A stretch of 64,000 nt of DNA from an uncultured Mollicutes bacterium (GTDB taxonomy: Bacteria; Bacillota_I; Bacilli_A; RFN20; CAG-826): positions 1 to 64,000 of the forward strand of contig CAMESG010000002.1 of assembly GCA_945936135.1 (NCBI GenBank). The letters run 5' to 3'. Positions 26,961 to 36,317 of the stretch are shown one piece after another (the stretch's first letter is position 1; each line of letters starts with the position of its first letter). The position numbers and the translations under genes were made by a program. The notes below the pieces were generated by a model. That model saw only the letters and a list, made by a program, of their open reading frames with translations. It searched no databases and was not told the DNA's origin.

Positions 26961-27608
26961 TCAACGTTTCTCTCCCTTCCCCTTTGGAGGCACCTTTGCA
27001 AGGACCAAGGCAACGACCTTTTTCGCCCCAGCTTTCTTTAAAAGTTCTACACAAGCCTTCGTCGTCGAACCCGTCGTATAGACGTCATCGATGAACAAAA
27101 CCCGCTTGTCGCGGACCTTTTTAGGATCCGTTAAGGCCAAGACCTTTTTCACCTTTTTTCTCTCTTCCGCGGATAGATCACTTTGTTTGTGCTCCTTTGT
27201 TTTCTTCAAGACCAACGCCTTGGGCAAGGAGAGAGAGGAGCAGATCTCTTCCACGTGGTTGAAGCCCCTAGCGAAATCATGAGATTCGCTTGAGGGAGCC
27301 GGGACAAGGACGTAACCATGGAAACGAAGGTTCAATAAAGGCCGAATCCTCGTTAAGAAGATGGTTGAAAGCTCAATGTCCCCGCATCCTTTGAATTGGT
27401 AGAGGGCGTTTCGAAAGCCATCTTCATAGCGAAAAAGCGTAATGAGTTTGGTGCCGTCTTTTAACCGAGAAACCTCAATGTGAGGTGAGAGGGAAAAATA
27501 GCAGGATCGGCATAAAGAACACTCTCCAAACAAGAAGGAGGAAAGACTATTCTCCTCGACCTCTTTGAAGCAGAGTTTACAAGTAGGTGTTGCAGTGTTT
27601 AATTTCAC
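26961..27608 (-). CDS. comFC: ComFC-type amidophosphoribosyltransferase
   Basis: A 215-residue ComF family protein. An N-terminal zinc-ribbon (CKLCF...CSLCRSC) precedes a phosphoribosyltransferase fold with the PRPP loop VLFIDDVYTTGSTTKACVELL and VPAPSSESHDFARGFNHVEEI. It works with ComFA in DNA uptake or processing of single-stranded DNA during transformation. It starts at GTG 27608 with AAAGGAG upstream, overlapping comFA by 32 bp. Confidence 0.9.
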   Translation of the reverse strand: MKLNTATPTCKLCFKEVEENSLSSFLFGECSLCRSCYFSLSPHIEVSRLKDGTKLITLFRYEDGFRNALYQFKGCGDIELSTIFLTRIRPLLNLRFHGYVLVPAPSSESHDFARGFNHVEEICSSLSLPKALVLKKTKEHKQSDLSAEERKKVKKVLALTDPKKVRDKRVLFIDDVYTTGSTTKACVELLKKAGAKKVVALVLAKVPPKGKGEKR

Positions 27609-28722
27609 GTATGGCTCCTTTGATTCCGTCTGTTTCTTTCTCGCAAAGAAAGGTCACTTCCCCATCCGGGGCATCAGCTTTTCTCCCCGCTCTTCCCGCG
27701 ATTTGAATTAAGGATGCAGCGTCATAAATCGAAGAATCCGCTTGGGCGACGATCACTTGCAAATTCTTGACCGTGATCCCTCGTTCAAGCACCGCGGTCG
27801 TCACCAAATAGAGGTACTTCCCTTCCTTGAATCGTTGGATGATCGTCTCCCTCCCAACGCGTTTTGAAGAAACATAATTTCCGCCTTTGACAAAAAGATT
27901 GAGCTTCTCAAAAAGGTCCTTTGATTGCTCAACACTCGGGACGAAAATAAAGCACGGAAGGCGTTTCTGCTGATATTGTTTTAAGCGCTTCGCTATCCAA
28001 AAAGGTTGCAAAAAGCCAAAAACTTGTTCGGTTTTCGGAACAGGGATAGGATGCTTATGGAACCTTGTATGAAGGCAAAGCATCTCTTTTCCAGGTTGTT
28101 TAAATTCCTTCACGATTTCCTTTGAAGGTGTTGCAGACATCATGAGGCAATGGCCTTTTAACGAACGCCGAAATAAAGCAATTAAGGTTTCGTCTCCTTT
28201 GAAAGGGAAGGCATCGATTTCATCCATGACCAAAAGATCGAAATATTGAGGATAACGATATAGTTGATGGGTGGTCAAAACCAAACAATCTCCTTCAAGA
28301 TTTTCGTTATGGCCCCCATACACCGCGACAATGCTTTGATGAGGAAAGGCATGCTTCAAGCGAACGTAAAGTTCAATGACGACATCCCTTCTAGGCAGGG
28401 CAAAACCCACGCGCAATCCTTTGCTCATCGCATAGCCGATGACCCCGTAAGAGATTTCGGTTTTACCAGATCCGCAGACGGCATAAATCAAAGTGTCTTT
28501 GCCTTCGATGAAATTTGCTAACGCCTTGTCGGATAACGCTTTTTGTTCTCTCGATAGCGAATAGGAAAGGTCCAATTCAACATTTTTCTCTTTGCATGGT
28601 TTTCTTTGGGCCTCTTGTCCTTGGAAAGCAATGCAGCGTCGACAATAAGGAAGACCATTCTTATGTCCTACAAAACGGGGGTCTTTGTTTCCACAACGAG
28701 GACAAACATAGTCTTTCTCCAT
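27577..28722 (-). CDS. comFA: ComFA-type DNA helicase/translocase
   Basis: A 381-residue DEAD-like ATPase that powers DNA import in competence. An N-terminal four-Cys zinc finger (CPRCGNKDPRF...YCRRC) is followed by Walker A AVCGSGKTE, DEID box (VMDEIDAFPF), SAT motif MMSATPS and motif VI QIAGRAGRKADAP. No RBS is visible before ATG 28722. The rest of the competence machinery is outside the window, so natural transformability is plausible but unproven. Confidence 0.93.
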   Translation of the reverse strand: MEKDYVCPRCGNKDPRFVGHKNGLPYCRRCIAFQGQEAQRKPCKEKNVELDLSYSLSREQKALSDKALANFIEGKDTLIYAVCGSGKTEISYGVIGYAMSKGLRVGFALPRRDVVIELYVRLKHAFPHQSIVAVYGGHNENLEGDCLVLTTHQLYRYPQYFDLLVMDEIDAFPFKGDETLIALFRRSLKGHCLMMSATPSKEIVKEFKQPGKEMLCLHTRFHKHPIPVPKTEQVFGFLQPFWIAKRLKQYQQKRLPCFIFVPSVEQSKDLFEKLNLFVKGGNYVSSKRVGRETIIQRFKEGKYLYLVTTAVLERGITVKNLQVIVAQADSSIYDAASLIQIAGRAGRKADAPDGEVTFLCEKETDGIKGAIREIKHCNTYL

Positions 28723-28755
28723 ACTTGGTTGTTTGCGAAAAAGCAGCCAACGAGC

Positions 28756-28793
28756 GAAAAAAAGAAAAGCGTCAGGGCCAAAAACCCTGACGC
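28756..28793 (-). terminator. Terminator of the prfA-prmC-tsaC/rpiB operon
   Basis: GCGTCAGGG (28769-28777) and CCCTGACGC (28785-28793) form a perfect 9-bp stem, followed on the minus strand by TTTTCTTTTTTT. It stands 16 nt after the fusion gene stop. Confidence 0.9.
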
Positions 28794-28808
28794 CATCGAT
28801 GGAATTTA

Positions 28809-29861
28809 TTATTTCTCTAAGGCAACAATTTGCGCAACGCGACGATGGTGCTTCTCTAGGATAGAGAAGGTTTCTGCCAAGAAGATGTCCACGCGACGAA
28901 GCACGTCTTCTTCTTTCATATAGGCAGCACCAAAGGCAACGACATTCGCGTCATTGTGTTCCCTCATTTTGCCAACGACGACATCGTCATAACCGACGCC
29001 GCAGCGAACGCCTTTGATCTTGTTCGCCGCCATCGAGATGCCTTCGCCAGACGTGCAGCAGACGATGCCGAGTTCGGCTTCTTTGCGGGCGACATCTCTT
29101 CCCACCGCCGCAGCATAGATCGGGTAATCGCAGCTCGCCTTTGAATGGGTGCCTTCATCCAAGACGGAGAAGCCGCGACTCAATAGATGCTCTTTGATCT
29201 TTTCTTTTAGGTCGTAGGCGCCGTGATCACAGCCAATGGCGACCGAGAAGGAAGCTTCGCGATACACTTTTTCGATTTCAAGAAAGGAAATAGGCCCTTC
29301 GCGGACGAGGCGAACGCCAGATTCATCAACCGCGACAATCGTCGAAGGCGTCTTTCCGACGCATTCGCCTTCAACGACCGCGGCGATTTGATCGTGGAAA
29401 ATATCCATGGCCTGTTTGCCGTTCAAAGCAGGGGCATCACCTGAAAGATTCGCCGAAGGAACAAGCAACGGAGCGCCGCAAGCTTCAATCATTTCACGCG
29501 CTTCCACTAAGGCGGGGACGCGAACCCCGATAAAGGGGCTATCAAGCGTCACCCAATGTGGGATGTTCTTCCTAGGACGCAAAAGAAGGGTAATTTCGCC
29601 TGGCATGAAGGCATGCATCAAAGCAAGGACATGAACATCCATCTCGGCATATTGCATCACTTGGGTCAAGTTCGCGCACATCAAAGTAAAGGGCTTTTCC
29701 GGCGGGCGCTTCTTCACCCCGACCAAACGTTGAAACGCTTGTTCATCGGTTGAGATGACGCCTAGGCCATAAACGGTCTCAGTCGGGAAGGCGATAACTT
29801 CCCCTTTCTTTAATAAAGAGACAATTTCGTCTTTGTCGTTCCAGGTCATTGCTTTTGTCAT
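28809..29861 (-). CDS. Fusion of threonylcarbamoyl-AMP synthase and ribose-5-phosphate isomerase B
   Basis: A single 350-residue frame holds two enzymes. Residues 1-200 are TsaC/Sua5/YrdC (KGEVIAFPTETVYGLG, KKRPPEKPFTLM, GVRVPA, PSANLSG), which makes threonylcarbamoyl-AMP for tRNA t6A37. Residues about 205-350 are RpiB (AIGCDHGAYDLKEKI, CCTSGEGISMAANKIKGVRCG, REHNDANVVAFG), linking ribose-5-P and ribulose-5-P. In Bacillus the two genes are near one another but separate. I start at ATG 29861 (AAAGGAGAGG 6 nt upstream), not TTG 29867. It follows prmC with 15 nt between. Confidence 0.95.
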   Translation of the reverse strand: MTKAMTWNDKDEIVSLLKKGEVIAFPTETVYGLGVISTDEQAFQRLVGVKKRPPEKPFTLMCANLTQVMQYAEMDVHVLALMHAFMPGEITLLLRPRKNIPHWVTLDSPFIGVRVPALVEAREMIEACGAPLLVPSANLSGDAPALNGKQAMDIFHDQIAAVVEGECVGKTPSTIVAVDESGVRLVREGPISFLEIEKVYREASFSVAIGCDHGAYDLKEKIKEHLLSRGFSVLDEGTHSKASCDYPIYAAAVGRDVARKEAELGIVCCTSGEGISMAANKIKGVRCGVGYDDVVVGKMREHNDANVVAFGAAYMKEEDVLRRVDIFLAETFSILEKHHRRVAQIVALEK

Positions 29862-29876
29862 AAACAACCTCTCCTT

Positions 29877-30722
29877 TCACTTGCAGAAAACAAACAAGAA
29901 ACGAGACAAGCCATTCAAATCATCAATAAACTCGTACTCGTAATCTTCAAGATACTTTTCCATGAGCCCGACCAAATAGTCTTTCAAATCGTAACCGATT
30001 TCAAAACACATAAGGAGCGAGCCTTTCTTCACTTTCTTGTAGTCACGGAAGATATCTTCATAAACCGAATTTTCTTTTTCCAAATACAAAGCGGAAGCAG
30101 GTTCGAAATTCTTCACCGAAGGCTGAACGTCGTCCTTATTTAGAATATACGGCGGGTTACTTACAATAAGATCAATCGCCATATTTTCGTCAATATAAGG
30201 TTGTAGCGAGTTTCCATATAACAACCGGATAGACGGAGCAAGGGACTCTACGTTCTTTTTGGCGACTTCAAGCGCCTCTTTCGAGGCATCGCTTGCGGAT
30301 ACCAACCAGTTCTTAAAATAGCGTTTCAAGGCAATCGCCAAGCAACCACTTCCGGTCCCGATGTCCGCAACAACAAGGTAGTTCCTTGGATCGAAATACT
30401 CATCGATTCTTTCGGTGAGGTTCGCGACCAATTCCTGCGTTTCCATCCTCGGGATTAAAACGCGAGGATCAACATACAATTTAAAATCCAAAAACTTGCA
30501 TTCGTTAAGGATGTATTCGACCGGTTCATCGCGCAAAAGACGTTCAAATTGATTCCAAAACAAAGGTTCTGCGGTGAAATCGTCGTCTTTGTGAAATAAG
30601 GTATCGATGGGTTCAGGATAGCCCATATCTGCGGCGATTAACAAGCGAAGATCTTGCGAAAGAATATTATGATCTTTGCCTTTGTTAAGCGCCTCCATAT
30701 AGACATCAAAGATCTTACGCAT
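29877..30722 (-). CDS. prmC: Release factor glutamine methyltransferase
   Basis: PrmC/HemK (281 aa) methylates the GGQ glutamine of RF1 and RF2 with S-adenosylmethionine. Seen: an N-terminal helical domain, EPVEYILNECKFLDFKLYVDPRVLIPRMETQELV, the SAM-binding VADIGTGSGCLAIAL and the catalytic SNPPYIL. It overlaps prfA by 8 bp, matching the substrate relation. Confidence 0.95.
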   Translation of the reverse strand: MRKIFDVYMEALNKGKDHNILSQDLRLLIAADMGYPEPIDTLFHKDDDFTAEPLFWNQFERLLRDEPVEYILNECKFLDFKLYVDPRVLIPRMETQELVANLTERIDEYFDPRNYLVVADIGTGSGCLAIALKRYFKNWLVSASDASKEALEVAKKNVESLAPSIRLLYGNSLQPYIDENMAIDLIVSNPPYILNKDDVQPSVKNFEPASALYLEKENSVYEDIFRDYKKVKKGSLLMCFEIGYDLKDYLVGLMEKYLEDYEYEFIDDLNGLSRFLFVFCK

Positions 30723-31806
30723 TGTCCTTTTTCTCCTGTTCCAACATTTTTTGTTCTTGGTCGAAATGGATCAAAGCTTCCACGATGGAATCAAGCTCGC
30801 CCTGCAACACGCGGTCCAATTGGTTGATGGTAAATCCAATGCGATGGTCCGTAACGCGATTTTGCGGGTAATTATAGGTACGAATCTTCTCAGAACGCTC
30901 GCCAGTTCCAACCTTGAGCTTCCGTTCCGTTGCACGCTTGGCGTCTTCTTGTTCTTGATAATAGGAATAGACTTTCGCACGAATCATCTGCAAGGCGATC
31001 GCCTTGTTTTGAAGCTGGGCTTTTTCCGTTTGGCAGGCAACAACCAAACCGGTTGGAAGGTGGGTGATGCGAACCGCGGATTCCGTCTTATTGACGTTCT
31101 GTCCGCCAGCACCTTGGCTATGATAAGTATCAATCTTCAAGTCGCTAGGATTGATTTGGACGTCCACTTCAGCGGCTTCCGGCATCACCAAAACCGTCGC
31201 GGTTGAGGTGTGAATTCGGCCGCTTGCTTCCGTCTTCGGAACACGTTGGACGCGGTGCGCCCCGCTTTCAAATTTCAACTTCGAGTAAACGCTTTCTCCT
31301 TTAACCATAAAAGAGACATAGGAATATCCGCCAGAAGGCCCCGGGGAAGCATCCAACATTTGAATTTTCCAACCCTGTTTTTCCGCATAGCGGCCATACA
31401 TATCCAAGAGATCACCGGCAAAAAGGTCGGCTTCATCGCCGCCAACCGCACCGCGGATCTCAACGATGATGTTCTTGTCATCGTTTGGATCCTTCGGCAA
31501 GAGGATGGTCTTGAAGTCCGCTTCCATCTGTTCCATCTTCGCAAGGTTCTCTTTGCGAGTTTCTTTCGCGAGTTCAATGAGTTCGGGATCGCCGGAGTTC
31601 TCCATTTCGTAGCTGTCCTTCACATCGCTTTCCAAAGCAAGGTACTTTACGAACAACTCATAAGCATCCGAAAGATCGGACTTTTCCTTCGATAGTTTGG
31701 TGATGAAAGCGATATCACTCCCGATATCGTCCGAAGATAGCTCTTTTTCAATTTCCTCGTAGCGATTTTTCGTGGCAACGAGGCGTTTGCGCATTGATTC
31801 TTCCAT
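30715..31806 (-). CDS. prfA: Peptide chain release factor 1
   Basis: RF1 (363 aa) recognises UAG and UAA. The tripeptide position reads PKT (RVPKTEASGRIHTSTATV), the RF1 counterpart of P-x-T, and the GGQ motif is SQGAGGQNVNKTESAVR. The start is ambiguous between ATG 31806 and ATG 31794; the latter has GGAAG just upstream. A TATAAT with extended TG (31831-31836) precedes it. First gene of the prfA-prmC-tsaC/rpiB operon. Confidence 0.96.
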   Translation of the reverse strand: MEESMRKRLVATKNRYEEIEKELSSDDIGSDIAFITKLSKEKSDLSDAYELFVKYLALESDVKDSYEMENSGDPELIELAKETRKENLAKMEQMEADFKTILLPKDPNDDKNIIVEIRGAVGGDEADLFAGDLLDMYGRYAEKQGWKIQMLDASPGPSGGYSYVSFMVKGESVYSKLKFESGAHRVQRVPKTEASGRIHTSTATVLVMPEAAEVDVQINPSDLKIDTYHSQGAGGQNVNKTESAVRITHLPTGLVVACQTEKAQLQNKAIALQMIRAKVYSYYQEQEDAKRATERKLKVGTGERSEKIRTYNYPQNRVTDHRIGFTINQLDRVLQGELDSIVEALIHFDQEQKMLEQEKKDNA

Positions 31807-31830
31807 AGCGTTTCCCGTATTCCGGGCATG

Positions 31831-31871
31831 ATTATAGCATTAACCAATCCCCTCTCCTAATCTAAGATTAG
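31831..31871. promoter_or_regulatory. prfA promoter and interrupted palindrome in the prfA/dnaX divergent gap
   Basis: Minus strand TGCTATAAT (extended -10, hexamer 31831-31836) serves prfA. CTAATCT-A-AGATTAG at 31857-31871, seven-base arms with one central base, covers the prfA -35 position and lies 28 nt before the dnaX -10, so one factor could affect both genes. Confidence 0.45.
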
Positions 31872-31898
31872 ATACTAGGAAATAGGGCCATTGAAAGG

Positions 31899-31904
31899 TA
31901 TAAT
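31899..31904 (+). promoter_or_regulatory. -10 box of dnaX transcript
   Basis: Perfect TATAAT, 11 nt before the dnaX ATG; with a usual +1 the leader would be about 4 nt and no RBS is present. Confidence 0.6.
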
Positions 31905-31915
31905 TTCCAATAGTC

Positions 31916-33799
31916 ATGGCCTACAAAGCACTTTACAACAAATACCGTCCTCAAACCTTCGAACAAGTTGCGGGACAGCAAGCGATCGTCCGCACGTTGC
32001 GCAACGCGATCGTCAACGACAAAATCGCCCACGCCTATCTCTTCTGTGGTCCGCGTGGAACCGGCAAGACCTCGATGGCTCGCCTTTTCGCCAAAGCCTT
32101 AAACTGCGAAGAAGGCGTCGGGCATCAATGCTGCCATTGCGATAACTGTATCGAACTCGCCAACGGCTCACACCCTGACGTCATCGAAATCGACGCGGCG
32201 AGCAACAACGGTGTCGACCAAGTTCGCGACTTGATTGAGCAGGTCCGCTACTCGCCGATCGAAGGCCGTTATAAGGTCTACATCATCGACGAAGTCCACA
32301 TGATGAGTTCGGGCGCCTTCAACGCCTTATTGAAAACGTTGGAAGAGCCACCCGCGCACGTCATTTTCATCCTTGCGACCACCGAGCCGCATAAAGTCAT
32401 CCCCACGATTCTTTCCCGTTGCCAACGTTACGACTTCGGAAAAATCGATGATCGTGACATGGTTGCAAAACTTTCCTGGGTTTTGAATGAGGAGGGCGTA
32501 TCTTACGAAGAACTCGCCCTTCGCGAAATCGTCTCCCTCGCCGATGGGGGTATGCGCGATGCCTTATCCATCTTGGATCAAGTTCTCGCTTACTCTGGCG
32601 GCGAAATCAAAGAACAGGATGTCTTAAGCGTCTTTGGCTTGACCTCGACTTCCGAAAAGGTCCAATTGCTAAAGATCATATCTCTTGGCGACATCCTCTC
32701 CGTTCTCGACAAACTCAACCTCTTCTTCCAAGGAGGCATCGATATTCGTCGCCTTTCCTCGGATCTATTGGACATTCTCAAAGATCTATTGATTTATGAA
32801 AGAACCAAGCAAAGCGATCTTCTCCAATTCTTAAAAGAAAAGGATGCCGAGACGTTGATGAAGACGATCTCCATCCGCAAAGCCAACGAGATGATTGATG
32901 TCTTGCTAAAGACCCAGCGCGACTTCAAGTCCGTCTCCAACGTCCGTTCTCTCTTCGAATTGGCGCTTCTCCAATTGACTTCTCTTTTCGGAAAAGAAGA
33001 GTCTCAGCCTGAACCCGAAGCCAAAGTTGAGGCGAGACCTGTTCCCACGCTAAAGCCAGAGATCAAGCCTCACCCCGCGCCCGTTGTCCAACCCGCGATC
33101 GAAAAGAAGCCGGTTATCGAGGAACAGCCTCTTAAGAAAGAAACTTCTGTTGTTAATGGAGTCTATACCGGCACAACGGTTCCATCATTCCTCGATGAGC
33201 CTGACGAAACCGTTCCTTCCGTCGAAAAACCCATGCAAAACGTTGAGATTCGTGTCGAATCCAAGCCAAAACCTGAAATCAAACCGGAACCAAAGATCAT
33301 CAAAGAAGAGGCGCCAAAGCCAGAGCCGAAACCCCTTCCCACCGTTACGGATTATTCTTCCGTCAAAGATGGCAAGGTCTACTCCGAAGGTAGCCCTCTG
33401 CATCTTGCCGATGAAGAAATCGTCAAAATCATGGTTCTTGGGCGCAAGTTCAAAAACGACCGTCAAGAACTCAAGAAGAGATGGGCGGAACTCGATGAAG
33501 CGGCCTTGGATCCCCGCATCGGCGATATCGCGCAGCTTCTTCGCGACGGCGCGCCCTTCTGTCTTTGCAACGAGGCGGTTCTCGTAAACTACAACACGCC
33601 CTTGCCCGCAGAGAAAGCAAACCTCAGGGAAAACCATGAATCCCTCAGCGCCTTGGCTTCCCTGATCGTCGGACGCCCAATCTACGTCTACGCGCTTAAT
33701 CGCGAAGACAACGTGCGTTGCACGAACCTCTACTTCAACCAATTGCAAATTGGCACGCTCCCGCTAGCGGACGAAATCGAATTGCACCTCGCTAAATAG
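31916..33799 (+). CDS. dnaX: DNA polymerase III subunits gamma/tau
   Basis: Clamp-loader ATPase, 627 aa. Walker A is GPRGTGKT (45-52), a zinc-binding Cys cluster lies at C64-C78, Walker B IIDEVHMMS, the SRC motif LSRCQRYDF. Domain III ends near residue 360; a Pro/Lys/Glu-rich linker (about 365-480, with PEIKPEPKIIKEEAPKPEPK-like repeats) leads to a C-terminal tau-type domain that should contact the polymerase. Heads the dnaX-ebfC-recR-tmk-holB-ricT-rsmI operon. Confidence 0.97.
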   Translation: MAYKALYNKYRPQTFEQVAGQQAIVRTLRNAIVNDKIAHAYLFCGPRGTGKTSMARLFAKALNCEEGVGHQCCHCDNCIELANGSHPDVIEIDAASNNGVDQVRDLIEQVRYSPIEGRYKVYIIDEVHMMSSGAFNALLKTLEEPPAHVIFILATTEPHKVIPTILSRCQRYDFGKIDDRDMVAKLSWVLNEEGVSYEELALREIVSLADGGMRDALSILDQVLAYSGGEIKEQDVLSVFGLTSTSEKVQLLKIISLGDILSVLDKLNLFFQGGIDIRRLSSDLLDILKDLLIYERTKQSDLLQFLKEKDAETLMKTISIRKANEMIDVLLKTQRDFKSVSNVRSLFELALLQLTSLFGKEESQPEPEAKVEARPVPTLKPEIKPHPAPVVQPAIEKKPVIEEQPLKKETSVVNGVYTGTTVPSFLDEPDETVPSVEKPMQNVEIRVESKPKPEIKPEPKIIKEEAPKPEPKPLPTVTDYSSVKDGKVYSEGSPLHLADEEIVKIMVLGRKFKNDRQELKKRWAELDEAALDPRIGDIAQLLRDGAPFCLCNEAVLVNYNTPLPAEKANLRENHESLSALASLIVGRPIYVYALNREDNVRCTNLYFNQLQIGTLPLADEIELHLAK

Positions 33800-33821
33800 C
33801 ATTCGGAAAGGAGGATAAACC

Positions 33822-34124
33822 ATGAACCAAATGCAACAAATGCTCATGCAAGCTCAACGCATGCAGCGCGAACTCAAGAAGGCCCAAGACGCCCTCGACG
33901 TCAAAGAATTCACCGTCTCCAAAGGCGGCATGGTCGAGGTCAAAGTCCTTGGCTCCCGTAAAATCGAGAACATCAATATCGATGCCGATGCCTTGGATCC
34001 CGAAAACAAAGACATGTTGGAAGAAACCATCCTCATGGCTTTGAACGAAGTTTTTGAAACGATCCAAGAAGAAAGTGACGCGATCCAAGAAAAAGTGACC
34101 GGACAATCGGGATTCCCCTTTTAA
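33822..34124 (+). CDS. ebfC: YbaB/EbfC family nucleoid-associated protein
   Basis: A 100-residue DNA-binding dimer of the YbaB/EbfC family: NQMQQMLMQAQRMQRELKKAQ helix, then the beta-strands VEVKVLGSRKIENINID and a C-terminal helix. The dnaX-ybaB-recR order is conserved through bacteria. GGAAAGGAGG is a strong RBS. The stop overlaps recR as TAATG. Confidence 0.95.
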   Translation: MNQMQQMLMQAQRMQRELKKAQDALDVKEFTVSKGGMVEVKVLGSRKIENINIDADALDPENKDMLEETILMALNEVFETIQEESDAIQEKVTGQSGFPF

Positions 34125-34717
34125 TGAAAGAACTCGCGACCTATCAAACCCTGGTCGACAGTTTTTGCAAGTTGCCCGGAGTAGGAACAAAAAGCGCTCA
34201 GCGCATGGCTTTTTCCGTACTCGAAATGAAAGAAGCCGATGCTTTGGAATTCTCTTCGGCGATCCAAAAGGCCAAAACGAGCATTCATAAGTGCCCGCGT
34301 TGCGGCATGTATTGCGAAGGCGAAACCTGCGATATCTGCGCTTCCTCCGATCGGGATCATTCTATCTGCATTGTCGTCGCCCAGGCGAAAGATACCTTCC
34401 CTTTTGAGAACCTTGAATATCATGGGATCTATCATGTCCTTGGGGGCCTACTTTCCCCGAGCAAAGGCATTGGGGCGAGAGAACTCTCCGTGGATCTTCT
34501 CCTTCAACGAATCGAAGAAGAAGGAATAAAAGAAGTGATTCTTGCAATGAATCCGAACCTCGAAGGGGAGACAACCGCTCTCTTCCTTGCAAGATTATTG
34601 GAAGGAAAGAACGTCAAAGTCACACGCTTAGGCTATGGCCTACCGATGGGAGCGAGCTTGGAATACGCAGATCCCTTGACCCTGCAAAAAGCGATGGAAG
34701 GAAGAAAGTCTTTATGA
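34124..34717 (+). CDS. recR: Recombination mediator RecR
   Basis: RecR (197 aa) helps RecO load RecA at gaps. An HhH motif (KLPGVGTKSAQRMAFSVL), a four-Cys zinc finger (CPRCGMYCEGETCDIC) and a Toprim domain (ICIVVAQAKDTFPFE) are in order. It begins inside the ebfC stop and ends overlapping tmk by four bases. Confidence 0.97.
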   Translation: MKELATYQTLVDSFCKLPGVGTKSAQRMAFSVLEMKEADALEFSSAIQKAKTSIHKCPRCGMYCEGETCDICASSDRDHSICIVVAQAKDTFPFENLEYHGIYHVLGGLLSPSKGIGARELSVDLLLQRIEEEGIKEVILAMNPNLEGETTALFLARLLEGKNVKVTRLGYGLPMGASLEYADPLTLQKAMEGRKSL

Positions 34718-35334
34718 GTCGTTTCGTAACATTTGAAGGTGGAGAAGGTTCGGGCAAAAGCACCGCGATGAAGCTCATCGCCAAGCGTTTTGAAGATGAA
34801 GGCCAACCCGTGGTCTTAACCCGCGAACCGGGTGGAACCCCGATCGCCGAAGAGATTCGAAACGTCATCCTCGACAAAGCCAACACCGCGATGGATGCGC
34901 GCACCGAGGCCTTGCTTTATGCCGCCAGCCGCCGCCAGCATCTCGTGGAAAAGATTTGGCCCTCCTTGAAAGAAGGAAAACTTGTTTTCTCGGATCGTTA
35001 CTTGGATTCTTCCTTGGCATATCAAGGCGGCGCAAGAGGTTTGGGCGTTGATGAAGTCCTTCGCATCAATATGTTCGCTACCGAAGGCACCTTCCCCGAT
35101 TTGACGCTTCTTTTCGACATCGAGCCGGAACTTGGCTTAGCACGCATCGCCGCGAACGAATCAAGAGAAGTGAATCGTTTGGACTTAGAAAAAATCGGCT
35201 TCCACCATCAAGTCCGCCATTACTTTTTGGATCTAGCCAAGCGCTACCCCGAACGTTTCGTCATCATCGACGCTTCCAAGAGTCTCGATGAAGTCGTCGA
35301 CACCGCTTATAAAGCAATCAAAGAAAGGTTATAA
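34714..35334 (+). CDS. tmk: Thymidylate kinase
   Basis: dTMP kinase (206 aa). P-loop GGEGSGKST, DR motif TREPGGTPIAEEIR, substrate-binding SDRYLDSSLAYQGGARGL and RLDLEK lid. It makes dTDP for DNA synthesis. Coupled by an ATGA overlap to recR and 2 nt before holB. Confidence 0.97.
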   Translation: MSRFVTFEGGEGSGKSTAMKLIAKRFEDEGQPVVLTREPGGTPIAEEIRNVILDKANTAMDARTEALLYAASRRQHLVEKIWPSLKEGKLVFSDRYLDSSLAYQGGARGLGVDEVLRINMFATEGTFPDLTLLFDIEPELGLARIAANESREVNRLDLEKIGFHHQVRHYFLDLAKRYPERFVIIDASKSLDEVVDTAYKAIKERL

Positions 35335-35336
35335 CA

Positions 35337-36314
35337 ATGAGCATTGATCGGTACGTAAAAGAACAGCAACCCCTGGTTTATCGTACCTTTTTGAATGCCT
35401 TTGAAAACCATCGACTTGCCCACGCCTACCTTCTTTGCGGGGAAGCGGGTTTTCCCATGAAGGAAATCGCGCTTTATCTTGCGAAGTCGATGCTTTGTGA
35501 TCACGGAACTCCTTTTGCCGACCTTACTTGCAACACCTGCAAACGAATCGACGATGAACAATACCCTGACTTCCTATTGATTGATGGTTCTATGGATACG
35601 ATCAAAAAACAGGAAATCAGCGATTTGGTCGACCTCTTCCAAAAGACCGCTTTCGAGAAAAAAGGCATCATGGTCTATGTGATCAACGAAGTCGAGAATA
35701 TGACCATTGAAGCCATCAATAGCCTCTTAAAATTCTTGGAAGAGCCTAGCCCAAACACCTATGCGATTCTTACGACGAGAAACGTTTCCAAGGTCCTTCC
35801 GACCATCGTTTCCCGTTGTGAAACCGTCCGCCTCCTTCTTTCTCCGCGAGAAGAAATCGTCAGGGAAGCAACGCTTGCCGGGGTCGCTGCCGACGATGCG
35901 GAAATCCTTTCTTTCTTCTACAACAACGCTGAACTCGTGAAGCAAGAAAGCGAAGATAAAACCTATCAAGACATTAAAGAAGCGTTCTATTCCTTTCTGG
36001 AATTCGCGAAAAAAGGATCCAAGTTTGCAAGGTATTCTATGGAAAAGGACGTGATTCCCATTGCGAATTCAAAGATTGCGGCCCGTCGCTTTTTCGACCT
36101 TATGACGTTGGCGTTAAAAGACATCTACTCCTTATCTAGAGGAGGAGAGGCCGCCTTGCCATCCATCAAAGAAAGAACGGAACCGCTTGTATCCACTTTC
36201 CCGAAAATCGATGAAGCCCTCATGAATACCATGACCCTTCGCGGGGAAATCGAAATGAACCTCAACGTTGGACTGATTCTCAACCATCTCGTCCACCTCT
36301 ATTTCAAGGAGTAA
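35337..36314 (+). CDS. holB: DNA polymerase III subunit delta'
   Basis: A 325-residue clamp-loader subunit with the AAA+ fold but no functional P-loop (LLCGEAGFPMKEIA lacks the GKT), as expected for delta'. Cys residues at the zinc site are partly kept (SMLC, TCNTC). VYVINEVENMTIEAINSLLKFLEEP and SRCETVRL match the family. Confidence 0.92.
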   Translation: MSIDRYVKEQQPLVYRTFLNAFENHRLAHAYLLCGEAGFPMKEIALYLAKSMLCDHGTPFADLTCNTCKRIDDEQYPDFLLIDGSMDTIKKQEISDLVDLFQKTAFEKKGIMVYVINEVENMTIEAINSLLKFLEEPSPNTYAILTTRNVSKVLPTIVSRCETVRLLLSPREEIVREATLAGVAADDAEILSFFYNNAELVKQESEDKTYQDIKEAFYSFLEFAKKGSKFARYSMEKDVIPIANSKIAARRFFDLMTLALKDIYSLSRGGEAALPSIKERTEPLVSTFPKIDEALMNTMTLRGEIEMNLNVGLILNHLVHLYFKE

Positions 36315-36317
36315 CCT

